Below are positions 28,511 through 37,203 of a stretch of 64,000 nt of DNA, one piece after another. Under the pieces are notes generated by a model. It was not told where the DNA came from and ran no database searches. It worked only from the letters and a program-made list of their open reading frames with translations. Each line of letters opens with the position of its first letter. Positions within the stretch are counted from its first letter, which is position 1. The translations under genes were made by a program, and so were the position numbers. This DNA comes from Candidatus Borrarchaeum weybense (lineage in GTDB: Archaea > Asgardarchaeota > Sifarchaeia > Borrarchaeales > Borrarchaeaceae), in contig JAHQJS010000005.1 of the NCBI GenBank assembly GCA_019057385.1, positions 1-64,000 on the forward strand, read 5' to 3'.

Positions 28511-28905
28511 TTGATGGTGCTAGCAAAAAATATGATTTAAAGCGCATGACTTTTTTGAAATCTTCTCTTTAACTCAAAATGAATACAAGTTAAGATTTTT
28601 CTTCACAATATTATGTCCATAAGAAATTAACCTCATTCATTATGTTAGTGCGAGCGCGTATGAATAGTGAAATATTGGAGTGAAATAGACGTTTTCTCCA
28701 TTGATGAAGAGGAATGCGCGCCAACCTAGAAAATTCACAAGTTAACAAGATGCGAAAAAAACTTCATTCATTTCCATCGGAAAAGCTGCAGGGGGAGAGA
28801 TTACCAGGAAATTATATAAAACAATCAATTTAACATAATGAGTTCTATATTATAGGTTAAGTAATAGTACAAATAATCAGTTTAAAAGAACTTAATATCA
28901 GTTAT

Positions 28906-28919
28906 CTTAACATGTTAAG
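28906..28919. promoter_or_regulatory. Perfect 14-bp palindrome (operator-like)
   Basis: CTTAACATGTTAAG is a perfect palindrome in the 571-bp gap between the HTH-CBS gene and the winged-helix gene at 29082, about 160 bp upstream of the latter. It could be the binding site of either regulator. I see no gene, RNA or other repeat in the rest of this AT-rich gap. Confidence 0.4.
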
Positions 28920-29081
28920 TTGGTGAAAACAGCAACTGTGTGAAACATCCTAAAAAACAAAGGAGATACGTCAAAAGTACGAAATCAAGACTCTTAACCC
29001 ATTATGGTATTACCCACATAATAAACTAACTTTTATTGACGATGTTTACATATTCACATGTTAGTATCAAGAGGTATCAAA

Positions 29082-29537
29082 TTGCCTAAAGTCACTTTCA
29101 ATGATCCAGTAACTGGAAAGCCTTTGATGACACTTGAAGACAAAACCGCAAATGGAATAAAAAAATTAATTGAGCAAATCGAAAACTCTAGTTTTAAAGA
29201 AATTTTAGATAAATATCGAGATAGCTCTAAAGTGGCAAAATCGAAGACTCAAGAAAATGTTACGCAGTTTTCTAATCTTACAGTAGTCGATAAAATTAAA
29301 ATGATTTTAAATGAATTAGTGATTGGCTGGCATACATCCACTGAGATTAAAGAAGAATATGAGCGGGTATTTAAAGAAGAAATTAAACAGCAAACTATTT
29401 CAACAAATCTTTTAAGACTTTCAAAACATGAAATCCTTGAAAGAAGACGTATTGGAAAAATGTACGAATATAGAGTTAATAAGGAGAGATTAAGAGAGTC
29501 TTTCTCCGACGAAATCCTACTTTTATCTGAACCTTGA
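29082..29537 (+). CDS. Probable winged-helix regulator, unassigned family
   Basis: 151 residues from TTG 29082, which has GAGGT six bases upstream; ATG 29058 would add eight residues. The N-terminal ~65 residues are charged and of unknown fold. Residues ~75-140 look like a winged helix: three short helices, with TISTNLLRLSKHEILERRRIGKMYEYRV as recognition helix plus wing. It is probably a DNA-binding protein of an accessory region, since it neighbours a homing endonuclease. I cannot name a family. Confidence 0.55.
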   Translation: MPKVTFNDPVTGKPLMTLEDKTANGIKKLIEQIENSSFKEILDKYRDSSKVAKSKTQENVTQFSNLTVVDKIKMILNELVIGWHTSTEIKEEYERVFKEEIKQQTISTNLLRLSKHEILERRRIGKMYEYRVNKERLRESFSDEILLLSEP

Positions 29538-29585
29538 ACCTCTAATTTTTGTCGTTTAGTTTTCCGATGAAATTCTAGATTTTCT

Positions 29586-29611
29586 GACAAAATAATTTAA
29601 TATTTTTTGTC
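29586..29611. repeat. Inverted repeat GACAAAA/TTTTGTC
   Basis: A 7-bp inverted repeat with a 12-nt AT loop in the 352-bp gap before the homing endonuclease gene. A related sequence with TTTTGTC ... TTTCCGA occurs on both sides of that gene (29546-29580 and 30596-30630, 22 of 35 positions alike). It is possibly a degenerate duplicated flank or target site. Confidence 0.35.
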
Positions 29612-29889
29612 GTTTTATTAGCATCTCCGTTAATTATATCGGATACGATGAAATCTTAAACTAACGAACCCCTTTAGTTCTTATCGAATTCCTAAAGGAA
29701 TATAAAACAGATTTTATTGGAGTTATAAGCACAATTCATTTTGCTTGAGGGGTGTGTCCGATTATATTTTGTTATGTTGAAAGTTATTTTGAATCGGGAT
29801 ATCGCTTTGGAACTATTGAAGACTTCATGATTTCCTAAGAAATCATTACTTCCTTAAATATATCCTGTTCATAGAAATAAGATTTTAGT

Positions 29890-30408
29890 GTGAAAATGAT
29901 GAAGATGATGATATCAAATGACTGGATAGCTGGCTTTGTTGATGGGGAAGGGTGTTTCTCTATATGTATTCAAAAAAGACGAAATTATCATACATATACC
30001 CCTAAAGATTTCATTCTATATCTCTGTTTTAAGATTAGGTTGCATAGTGATGACGTCCATGCATTAGAGGAAATTAATAGAGTGTTAGGTGTTGGTAATG
30101 TGAGTATTTCTTCAAAGGTTGCACAATACGCCGTTTACAATTTAGAGGATTGTATTTTTATCTCTGATTTCTTCAAGGATAAACTATTTACAAAAAAAAG
30201 AAAGGATTTCGAATTATGGTGTGAAGCACTTGAGATATTCAATACCAGGAAACATAGAACAAAGAATGGCTTTTTAGAGATCACTAAAATAAGGGATCTG
30301 ATGAATGTTGATTCAAGTAAGAAACATAAAAACTATCGATCTAGTGAATGGTTTATTAGTTATTTCAGAGCAAATCCTCAAATGCAAGTACATCGATTAA
30401 AAACATGA
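29890..30408 (+). CDS. LAGLIDADG homing endonuclease, single-motif type
   Basis: 172 residues with one LAGLIDADG motif, WIAGFVDGEGCF, near the N-terminus; the catalytic acidic residue is present. Single-motif enzymes of this length act as homodimers on near-palindromic sites. It is free-standing: I find no intein or group I intron around it and no interrupted host gene. Start GTG 29890, or the ATG at 29896 (several ATG codons follow). It may be mobile by itself or a leftover of an excised intron. Confidence 0.88.
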   Translation: MKMMKMMISNDWIAGFVDGEGCFSICIQKRRNYHTYTPKDFILYLCFKIRLHSDDVHALEEINRVLGVGNVSISSKVAQYAVYNLEDCIFISDFFKDKLFTKKRKDFELWCEALEIFNTRKHRTKNGFLEITKIRDLMNVDSSKKHKNYRSSEWFISYFRANPQMQVHRLKT

Positions 30409-30500
30409 AGCAATAGTATTATGGTTTTGATTAATGGTTTTATTCTTATAGATTTACTATTTTCTTTTTGCTTTTAATTTAAACTATGTACTCCAGTATG

Positions 30501-30522
30501 GTATATATTTGAACATATGTTC
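30501..30522 (+). promoter_or_regulatory. TATA-like box abutting a 12-bp palindromic operator
   Basis: GTATATATTT (30501-30510) is followed directly by the perfect palindrome GAACATATGTTC (30511-30522). A near copy, GAACATGTGTTC, lies at 30767-30778 and a half site (TAGAACATTCC) near 30907. A dyad touching a TATA box is the usual layout of a repressor site. The controlled gene is unclear; the small winged-helix gene at 31072 is the nearest downstream. Confidence 0.45.
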
Positions 30523-30766
30523 TAAATAATCTATAATCTAATCTAATCATGCTTCGACGAGAAAAAATGGGGTCTGAGGGGAAAACTAAGTGGAAATTTT
30601 GTCTTTCTCCTTTCCGACAAAATTTATTAAATCATTTCAGTCGGCAAACAAGCTAAAAAATTGATTTAAGGGAAACAACTAAATATTTACTCATAAATTA
30701 CTTGAACTATTTGCGATGTTGCAGAATAGAGTTGCGCCATAATTTTTTAGCAAAGTTCAAATATTA

Positions 30767-30778
30767 GAACATGTGTTC
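30767..30778. promoter_or_regulatory. Second operator-like dyad GAACATGTGTTC
   Basis: Matches the 30511-30522 palindrome at 11 of 12 positions and has similar flanks (T/A-rich, AG before, CCAA after). Together the two sites suggest a regulator-binding motif of about 12 bp in the 663-bp gap 30409-31071, which otherwise holds no gene I can support. Confidence 0.4.
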
Positions 30779-31071
30779 CAATAGATAAGTCGACTCGAAA
30801 TCAAAGGGTCACTGGTTTATAAATAACAAAAAAACTGACTCTTTCTTCTTTCTTATCTCCTTAGTGTTCTGTCTAAAATAGATATTTTAATGTAATTAAT
30901 TTCTATTAGAACATTCCATAATCCTTTTTTTACAAAACTGAGCTTTACTTTTCTCAAAAACCACAGTGCGCGCATTATTCAGTAGAAATCTATCCAAATG
31001 CTTATATCTCTGAATCAGATAATTCAAATTAACAATTAAAAACAGATACAGTTTAACTTAGGAGGTTGCTA

Positions 31072-31371
31072 ATGTTGACACAAGTTCCACTAAACAAAAA
31101 ACGTGGTTTGAGTCAAGAAACAGAAGGTGATTTCGAATATTTGGGTGGAGGAATAGTTAGTCCATCAATTTCTCTTGAAGAATATCTATTGAAAATATTA
31201 CAAGATGGGCCGATGACTCGGGGTGAACTTTCAGTTGCTACAGGTATACCAAGAACCACTCTCTATGATACTTTAGTAAAACTAATCATGCAAGACAGAG
31301 TGGAAAAGTTTTCGTCGAGTAAACGTAAACGAGGTCGTCCAAACGTCTATTATCGTTTAGTGTCTTACTGA
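31072..31371 (+). CDS. Small winged-helix DNA-binding protein
   Basis: 99 residues from ATG 31072, six bases after a strong GGAGG. After a polar N-terminal arm, residues ~35-95 form a TrmB/MarR-like winged helix (LQDGPMTRGELSVATGIPRTTLYDTLVKLI, then a wing with KRKRGRPNVYYRL). The GRPxxYY end is typical of archaeal transcriptional regulators. It probably binds DNA as a dimer; the operator-like dyads upstream (30511, 30767) are plausible autoregulatory sites, though that link is inference. Confidence 0.75.
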   Translation: MLTQVPLNKKRGLSQETEGDFEYLGGGIVSPSISLEEYLLKILQDGPMTRGELSVATGIPRTTLYDTLVKLIMQDRVEKFSSSKRKRGRPNVYYRLVSY

Positions 31372-31385
31372 AATATTACCATTTG

Positions 31386-31709
31386 TCATAGGTCGACTTT
31401 GGTATCATAAAGGGGCACTTCTTGAGCGATTTTAAACGCTCTTGCATAAATAACATCTGAATAACTCTGGAAATATGCCATTAACTTTTCAAAATCTTTC
31501 TCTTGTATATTTTCTAGAAGAATTGTACTTTCTCCCACTTTGTCATACCATTTTAGGGAATCTAAGATCCCTGTTTTTCGTTTACGCATTCTCCCACTTT
31601 TGGTCTCCCATTCATAAAAATACCCATATAACCCCTTAGTAAATTGGATTCTCCGTGGATTCTGCTTCATTCCTTTTCTCATATCATAACTTATTAAAAT
31701 CGATTTCAT
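31386..31709 (-). CDS. Conserved-looking archaeal hypothetical protein
   Basis: 107 residues from ATG 31709 (TTG 31718 is an alternative). The sequence has an alpha/beta pattern with a FTKGLYGYFYEW motif followed by a basic MRKRKTGIL stretch. That resembles a small, widespread archaeal family of unknown function with a LYGYxxxS...YRRKG-like core. I recall the pattern but cannot verify it. It is convergent with the winged-helix gene and upstream of the candidate origin. Confidence 0.5.
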   Translation of the reverse strand: MKSILISYDMRKGMKQNPRRIQFTKGLYGYFYEWETKSGRMRKRKTGILDSLKWYDKVGESTILLENIQEKDFEKLMAYFQSYSDVIYARAFKIAQEVPLYDTKVDL

Positions 31710-31990
31710 TTGTAGCAACTCATTTAGAAGATAATTGACATATTTTTCATAGCATAAATACTAGATTATTAGGGAAACATTTAAACCATTTTCGAGCAAA
31801 CTTCATTCGTTCAAAAAATATACGAAACTACCGTTTGATAATTTTGTTTTCCAGCCATTTAAAATCCCATAATGATTCTTCAGTTTTTTTATCGGCTTTA
31901 AAATTTTACCTCAGTAACTTTTAAATAACCTAAAAAACAAAACCTGACACTACGCACTCATATTGCACCATCAGATACTTCTTGTGTCTT

Positions 31991-32064
31991 TTTAAATGGT
32001 AATACCATGATGACAGCTATCGCTTTTAAAATGGAAATGCCATAATTTCCACAAGAAATAAAGG
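31991..32064. other. Candidate replication origin / orc1 regulatory region
   Basis: Directly upstream of orc1/cdc6. Two 21-22-bp direct repeats (31991-32011 and 32025-32046) contain the dyads ATGGTAATACCAT (31996-32008) and ATGGAAATGCCAT (32031-32043), 35 bp apart. They are followed by TTCCACAAGAAATAAAGG (32047-32064), which resembles the archaeal origin recognition box as I remember it (TTCCAGTGGAAACAAAGG; 14 of 18 positions). The rest of the 390-bp gap is very AT-rich. The sites could serve initiation, autoregulation or both. Confidence 0.5.
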
Positions 32065-32099
32065 TTCAGTCAGCCCATTAAAATATGGAGGCTAAAACA

Positions 32100-33344
32100 T
32101 TGGATACACCGTCCCCGAAAGTTGATGCGATGATTGACAAATATTTAGAAGCTCCACAGATATTTAAAAACAGAGAAGCGCTAAACCATTCTTTTGTGCC
32201 CGATGAACTCCCACATAGGGATAAACATCTTGATAGAATGGTTTCTATTCTTATATCAGCATTAAGAGGTGGTACACCCTCTAACATCTTCCTCTATGGC
32301 AAAACGGGAGCAGGAAAAACAGCAGTAGCTCGGTTGGTGTTAAGGGCAATAGCATCCAAGGGAAGAGGAACAAATATGCCCCTTATTCCTTCCTATATTA
32401 ATTGTAATCAGTTCAGCACAAACTATAGTATACTAAGAAAATTATGCAAGAAAATTGACATTGAAGTCCCCTTTACAGGATTGCCGACCGATGAAGTTTA
32501 TTCTAGATTTAGAGACGGTTTGGATTCAGCTGAGCAATTAATGATTATCATTCTTGATGAAGTAGACAAACTTGTCAATAAAAGCGGGAATGATGTCCTA
32601 TATGACCTTACTCGCATGAAGGTAGATTTGGAACGGGCACGGGTTAGTTTAATTGGTATTACTAATGATCTTAGATTTAAGAGCCAAATTGATCCTAGAG
32701 TTTTAAGCAGTTTAAGTGAAGAAGAATTATTTTTTGCACCATATAAAGCTACGGAACTACAAACTATTCTAGAACAGCGAGCTAAAATGGCATTTCATCC
32801 CGGAGTCTATGATTACGGTGTTATCACACTCTGCGCTGCAATTGGGGCTAGGGAACATGGTGATGCAAGAAGAGCATTACATTTGTTGAAGGTTAGTGGA
32901 GAGCTTGCCGAAACACAAAAACTCAACAAGGTTACAGAGGATCATGTGAAGCAGGCACGAAACCATATTGAACAAAAGACTATTAACACTTTCTTAGAGA
33001 CGCTTCCAATCCAATCGAAAACCGTTCTGCATAGTATTTATTTGTTAGAAGTCAACGGTAAAAAGGAAATCTTTAGTGGAGACGTTTATGATGTATATTC
33101 CGAAATTTGTGGGATTGTAGGTTTGGATAGATTAACCCTACGTCGAATCAGTGATTTTGTTAATGAACTTATTATGCATGGAATTATTTCCGCACAGGAG
33201 ATAAGCCGTGGAAGGTATGGGCGCACCAGACGAATGCAATTAAGCATCCCTCAAGAACAGGTGAAAAAAGTACTAGTCGAAGAAGATAAAACTGGCAGAT
33301 TAAAACAAGTAATTGACTTCGTACCTACTTTACTTCGCCCATAG
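32100..33344 (+). CDS. cdc6: Replication initiator Orc1/Cdc6
   Basis: About 414 residues. AAA+ ATPase with Walker A GKTGAGKTAV near residue 60, Walker B IIILDEVDKL near 150 and a sensor-type GITND. A lid subdomain follows, and the C-terminal winged helix (near 330-400) ends in an SRGRYGRTRRM wing. It recognises origin boxes and loads MCM. TTG 32100 has GGAGG eight bases upstream; ATG 32085 is the alternative if the transcript is leaderless. It is convergent with the PolD small subunit, their stops one base apart, and a candidate origin lies directly upstream. Confidence 0.95.
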   Translation: MDTPSPKVDAMIDKYLEAPQIFKNREALNHSFVPDELPHRDKHLDRMVSILISALRGGTPSNIFLYGKTGAGKTAVARLVLRAIASKGRGTNMPLIPSYINCNQFSTNYSILRKLCKKIDIEVPFTGLPTDEVYSRFRDGLDSAEQLMIIILDEVDKLVNKSGNDVLYDLTRMKVDLERARVSLIGITNDLRFKSQIDPRVLSSLSEEELFFAPYKATELQTILEQRAKMAFHPGVYDYGVITLCAAIGAREHGDARRALHLLKVSGELAETQKLNKVTEDHVKQARNHIEQKTINTFLETLPIQSKTVLHSIYLLEVNGKKEIFSGDVYDVYSEICGIVGLDRLTLRRISDFVNELIMHGIISAQEISRGRYGRTRRMQLSIPQEQVKKVLVEEDKTGRLKQVIDFVPTLLRP

Positions 33345-33345
33345 T

Positions 33346-34920
33346 TTAGTTAAAATTTATTTCTGTTACCTTTTTTGTGTGTAAATTTATTATAGGGACT
33401 ATGCCTGGAGTTGGATTGATATTTAATTTCTTTTGATAATTCGTTTGTGCTTGGAAAGCCCCTGAATTAACGACTGTTACACCTCGATACATAGTGACTC
33501 CGTTCGTATGTGTATGTCCTGCATGAAATATGTCTGGTACATCTTCGATGACTAAGAAGTCATTAGATTCGTGTGCTAGTGTAGTTTTTCCACCCCAGCG
33601 CGGAGCTAAATGTCGTGCTTTCAATAATTCTACCATTGCTTTATCAGGAGATTCAGTGGCAACGGTTGGAATGCTTTCAACTACATCATCAAGAGATCTG
33701 CCATGATCAAGTAGGACTTTTACATTATGAATAGAAACGTATGTAGGACTTCCAAGAACTTGTACATTTGGCATTTCGTATAATTCCTCTGCAAATTCTT
33801 TAGGAATTGGTGGTTGAGGTAATGCTTGACGGGTTGCATCGTGGTTTCCAGGTATTATGATGATTTCGATATGTTGTGGTATTTGTTCAAGGAATTTACT
33901 AACCTCTTTATATTGCTGGTAGATATCTTTGATTAATAGTTCTTTTTCTTGGTTTGGAAAGATCCCTATCCCTTCAACAAGATCACCAGCAATGAGTAGA
34001 TACTTGACGCTTCGACCAAGCGTTTTCTCCTTTCTACCACCCACTTCCCCCTTTAACCATGAAATGAATTGCTCAAAAGCCCTATCTAAAAATTTCATAG
34101 ACCCTATATGTAAATCAGAAATCAGCGCAGCGCATATAGGAATCGGTGCACCCTTCCATGAATGTGTTGTTGGGATCTCAGGAAGCAGTATATCCTTTAC
34201 TAGAAACATTTTGTTACGCGTTGTGCCATGAATGCAAATAACTTGATCATCTAATAATCGTTCAGTTTTGTGTACTAAGTTTTCCTCATTTCTAGGAACA
34301 ATCACTTGGAGTGTCCCAGTAGGATCATCAATTTCTAAGGAGTATCCGCCTTTTTTAGTCTCGCGTCTTGAAACTAACATGCCTATAATATGGAAATCTT
34401 CCCATTCGTCAGAACTATGTAATTCAGCTATTGGAACATAATTTTGTGTATCACTTCGTTTAAGAAGGAGTTTTTTAAGTTTAACATATCTTGAATGAAA
34501 AAGGTTAGCTAAATGTTCAATTGGGTTTTTTACAGCAGTTTTTATTATGTTTGGTGTTTTTATTATCACGATTTCTGCTTCAACTTCCTTAGCATCTATT
34601 AAAGTTATTTCTTGGTCATTTGCGAGTATTGTATCCCTTTTAATTACAGGTGCCGCGATTTCGAAATCTTTCTTGAACATTTCTGTTCCTATCGAACGCA
34701 TCTTCCCTTTAGTCGATGGCTCTATGGAGGTTAAGAACTCTTTTGTGATTACTAAAGGACTCTTAGGTAATTCATTAGCTTTTTCAATGATTGTTTTAAT
34801 TAGATTTTCTGGATTCTCTTTTGACATTAGAAGTTCAAGAACATCCGAACCAATTTGATATCCCGAAAGAACAAACTCTTTCAAAAATTCCGTAGCTTTC
34901 GATTTAATATGATTAGTCAT
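33346..34920 (-). CDS. polB: DNA polymerase D small subunit DP1 (3'-5' exonuclease)
   Basis: 524 residues. A poorly conserved helical N-terminus is followed by an OB-fold (near 180-250) and a calcineurin-type phosphoesterase domain. The metal-binding motifs are intact: SDLHIG near 267, GDLVEG near 307, GNHDAT near 358, HGRSLDD near 405 and GHTHTNG near 470. This is therefore probably an active proofreading nuclease, unlike the inactive eukaryotic B-subunits. It pairs with the DP2 subunit at 7514-10972. Its neighbour is orc1/cdc6, a common archaeal association. Confidence 0.96.
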   Translation of the reverse strand: MTNHIKSKATEFLKEFVLSGYQIGSDVLELLMSKENPENLIKTIIEKANELPKSPLVITKEFLTSIEPSTKGKMRSIGTEMFKKDFEIAAPVIKRDTILANDQEITLIDAKEVEAEIVIIKTPNIIKTAVKNPIEHLANLFHSRYVKLKKLLLKRSDTQNYVPIAELHSSDEWEDFHIIGMLVSRRETKKGGYSLEIDDPTGTLQVIVPRNEENLVHKTERLLDDQVICIHGTTRNKMFLVKDILLPEIPTTHSWKGAPIPICAALISDLHIGSMKFLDRAFEQFISWLKGEVGGRKEKTLGRSVKYLLIAGDLVEGIGIFPNQEKELLIKDIYQQYKEVSKFLEQIPQHIEIIIIPGNHDATRQALPQPPIPKEFAEELYEMPNVQVLGSPTYVSIHNVKVLLDHGRSLDDVVESIPTVATESPDKAMVELLKARHLAPRWGGKTTLAHESNDFLVIEDVPDIFHAGHTHTNGVTMYRGVTVVNSGAFQAQTNYQKKLNINPTPGIVPIINLHTKKVTEINFN

Positions 34921-35025
34921 ACTAACAAGTTGCTCCTGATTTCTTGATATTCTATAGTTTACTTAGAGTTATATTCTTTTCTTTATTTAAAAGATACCTC
35001 GACAAAATCCATCTACGAACCTATT

Positions 35026-36021
35026 TCACTCCGAAACTAAGTCCGCTATATCAAGAGCAATTTCGCTAATAATATCCTCAATTTCAAGTATATCTTTTAG
35101 ATCTAGAAATAAATCTATTGGCTGTTTAGGAGTTTGTTTTACCAGAACGGTCTCTACTTTTTCATATTGTTTTAAAAATTGTTTCCGCATTACAAGAATT
35201 TTATCTGCAAGGATTGGGTCTTTGTTTAAAACAGCATTAAATGCTTGTTGGTGCATCTTAACAACAAATTCATTCAATGATTTAAATGGTTCGAAGATTT
35301 GTTTATATTCGCCACGATCATAGGTTTCTAGTAACAAAACCTTTTCAGCAATTTCAACAGCACGATCTGCAAGACTTTCTAGACTTTTTGCTAGTACTCG
35401 ATAGTCTAGACATTCAACTGGGCTAACATTCATTCTTTCAGAAAGAGATGGCTTTTGAATTACTGCTCTAAGTTGTCTGACTGCTAAAAAATAAAAGCGA
35501 TCAACTTCATCATCTCGCTCGATCACATTTTGAGCAAGTTTGATATCATTCTCAAAGAACGCGACTAATGCATCTTTGTGCATTTTATTTGCGAGTAAAT
35601 AAATCCTCCTAAATGTTTGATCAATTTGTACACCAGTAGGTGCGATTAATGCCTGTAATAATATTTCAGAGGACGATTCTTCTACTATCTCCACGCCAAC
35701 CAATCGTCTTACGATTTTCTTAACATTTTCTCGTTCTTCGGGGGTAAGTCGGGTGTTAGAGGTTACTTTGATTTTATCAAAACCTAATAAATAGGCGCTT
35801 AAAATGCTTCGTCTAATATTTTGCTCAAGCGGGATTGTAGACTCGGTTAACTTATTAATGCTTTCAGCTTGAGGTGATAGAACTAGTGAGCCATCCCCTC
35901 GCTCAATGATATAGAGTACATCTCCACGTTTTAAATCACTTTTATTAACCCAATCTTTTGGTAATGAAATTAGGTACGTTCCATCAGCACCACCAGTTTG
36001 CTGTAATTTCCTTAGTTCCAT
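35026..36021 (-). CDS. PhoU-domain phosphate-uptake regulator with AbrB-like N-terminus
   Basis: 331 residues. The first ~45 (MELRKLQQTGGADGTYLISLPKDWV) are an AbrB/SpoVT-type swapped-hairpin DNA-binding domain. Two helical PhoU-like repeats follow, with the ExxD-type metal sites suggested by ERDDEVDRFYFL and by SLESLADRAVEI. Archaeal proteins of this architecture are thought to regulate phosphate transport genes; no pst genes lie nearby. The ATG at 36021 follows GGTGA. Confidence 0.85.
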   Translation of the reverse strand: MELRKLQQTGGADGTYLISLPKDWVNKSDLKRGDVLYIIERGDGSLVLSPQAESINKLTESTIPLEQNIRRSILSAYLLGFDKIKVTSNTRLTPEERENVKKIVRRLVGVEIVEESSSEILLQALIAPTGVQIDQTFRRIYLLANKMHKDALVAFFENDIKLAQNVIERDDEVDRFYFLAVRQLRAVIQKPSLSERMNVSPVECLDYRVLAKSLESLADRAVEIAEKVLLLETYDRGEYKQIFEPFKSLNEFVVKMHQQAFNAVLNKDPILADKILVMRKQFLKQYEKVETVLVKQTPKQPIDLFLDLKDILEIEDIISEIALDIADLVSE

Positions 36022-36213
36022 AGAGGTTCACCAACATTCCGTATTCAAAAATATTAGACAATTTGTGAGGATATATAAACTTTATACTTTTTTAGGTGGA
36101 ATACAAAGAATACCAACTTTATATAAAATGAATTTTCTACTAAGAAGTGACTTAAATCATTCAAAAAAGACGATTAGACGAAATGAGACTCATAATGACA
36201 TCTTAGAATATAT

Positions 36214-37164
36214 CTAAATTATCTTCATTCCTTGCATTAAATTGACCATCAATATAACCGATATAAGATCAGCTGTTGTGCCCGGGTTATATCTGTTCTC
36301 AGAGTCTCGTAAACTTCTGTCGAAGTGATGGAGAGCATCGGTCCCTTTTTGTGTCAGAAGCCCTCCCATTTCAAGTACTTCTTTTGCTTTGTAGGATACT
36401 TGCATCGCTGCTTCATTGCCTAATTTCCTTTGAATTAGTGTATCTGGTTTGCTTGAAAGTAGAAACAGAAATGTATGCACCGTTGTTATATTCACATCCT
36501 TTGTAGACACATATGTTTGCCTAAAAAACGGATATCCTTTCCCCAAAGAAAGTTCGAGTGCGGTAACAAATTCTTTGGAAATTGTATCCCATTCTTGAGA
36601 GATTTCCATTGTTCTAAAAAGTGTGATTTCCCTTTCCTTCAATATATTCCAAGTATTCTCATCAGTAACGTCTGCTTCATCATCAACTTTCCCCATACCT
36701 CCAGGAGACACCGTTGCTATTGCTTGGTAGAGGTCAAGAGCATCTTGAGGAGTTGTCGCCCGAACAATATGATTAAACTGTTTTCTTAATAACTCAATTT
36801 CGAATTCTCTTTTTTCAATTAACGTTCCCGCAGCAGTTGCTAATGGAACCATCAGTATTAGCATGCCAAGGTTTGTATTCGGTTCATTCCACTGCTTTAC
36901 GTCACGGATGCCCTGAAGAATCCATCTGCCTATGCCTACATCTGAAGTTTGAATCTCTCCTTTCTGTAATTTTACACCCTGAGATGCTGCTCTTGCAATT
37001 GCAGGACCTATAGCCACAGCACCAGCTAAATAGTGTTCATATCGAGTATCTGCGAAATCTGCAGTCCTATGTACATTCCCAGGCTTTGGCCAACCACTAA
37101 GTTCTAGTGCTGCAGCAAGTTGGGCGCAACATTGTATCTTATTGACCCATGTCTCCTTTTGCAT
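36214..37164 (-). CDS. CitG-like triphosphoribosyl-dephospho-CoA synthase family protein
   Basis: 316 residues. CitG-family signatures are visible: LELSGWPKPGNVHRT near the N-terminus, a middle NTNLGMLILMVPLATA and a C-terminal NPGTTADLISV. In bacteria CitG makes the prosthetic-group precursor of citrate lyase. Archaeal homologues have no citrate lyase partner, so a different nucleotidyl- or ribosyl-transfer role is likely (inference). It starts 39 bp after the Lhr helicase stop on the same strand and may share its transcript. Confidence 0.82.
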   Translation of the reverse strand: MQKETWVNKIQCCAQLAAALELSGWPKPGNVHRTADFADTRYEHYLAGAVAIGPAIARAASQGVKLQKGEIQTSDVGIGRWILQGIRDVKQWNEPNTNLGMLILMVPLATAAGTLIEKREFEIELLRKQFNHIVRATTPQDALDLYQAIATVSPGGMGKVDDEADVTDENTWNILKEREITLFRTMEISQEWDTISKEFVTALELSLGKGYPFFRQTYVSTKDVNITTVHTFLFLLSSKPDTLIQRKLGNEAAMQVSYKAKEVLEMGGLLTQKGTDALHHFDRSLRDSENRYNPGTTADLISVILMVNLMQGMKII

Positions 37165-37203
37165 TTTCTTTTCATCCTTCTAACTTTAGGGTGCTCTAGG
37201 GTA

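Noticed and set aside
29774..29830. 18-codon frame in the gap before the homing endonuclease
   Set aside because: The only GAGGGG is about 20 bases too far upstream and nothing else supports translation.
30549..30656. 35-codon frame starting ATG 30549, downstream of the TATA/palindrome
   Set aside because: No ribosome binding site, atypical composition, and part of it overlaps the repeated flank sequence; not enough to call a gene.
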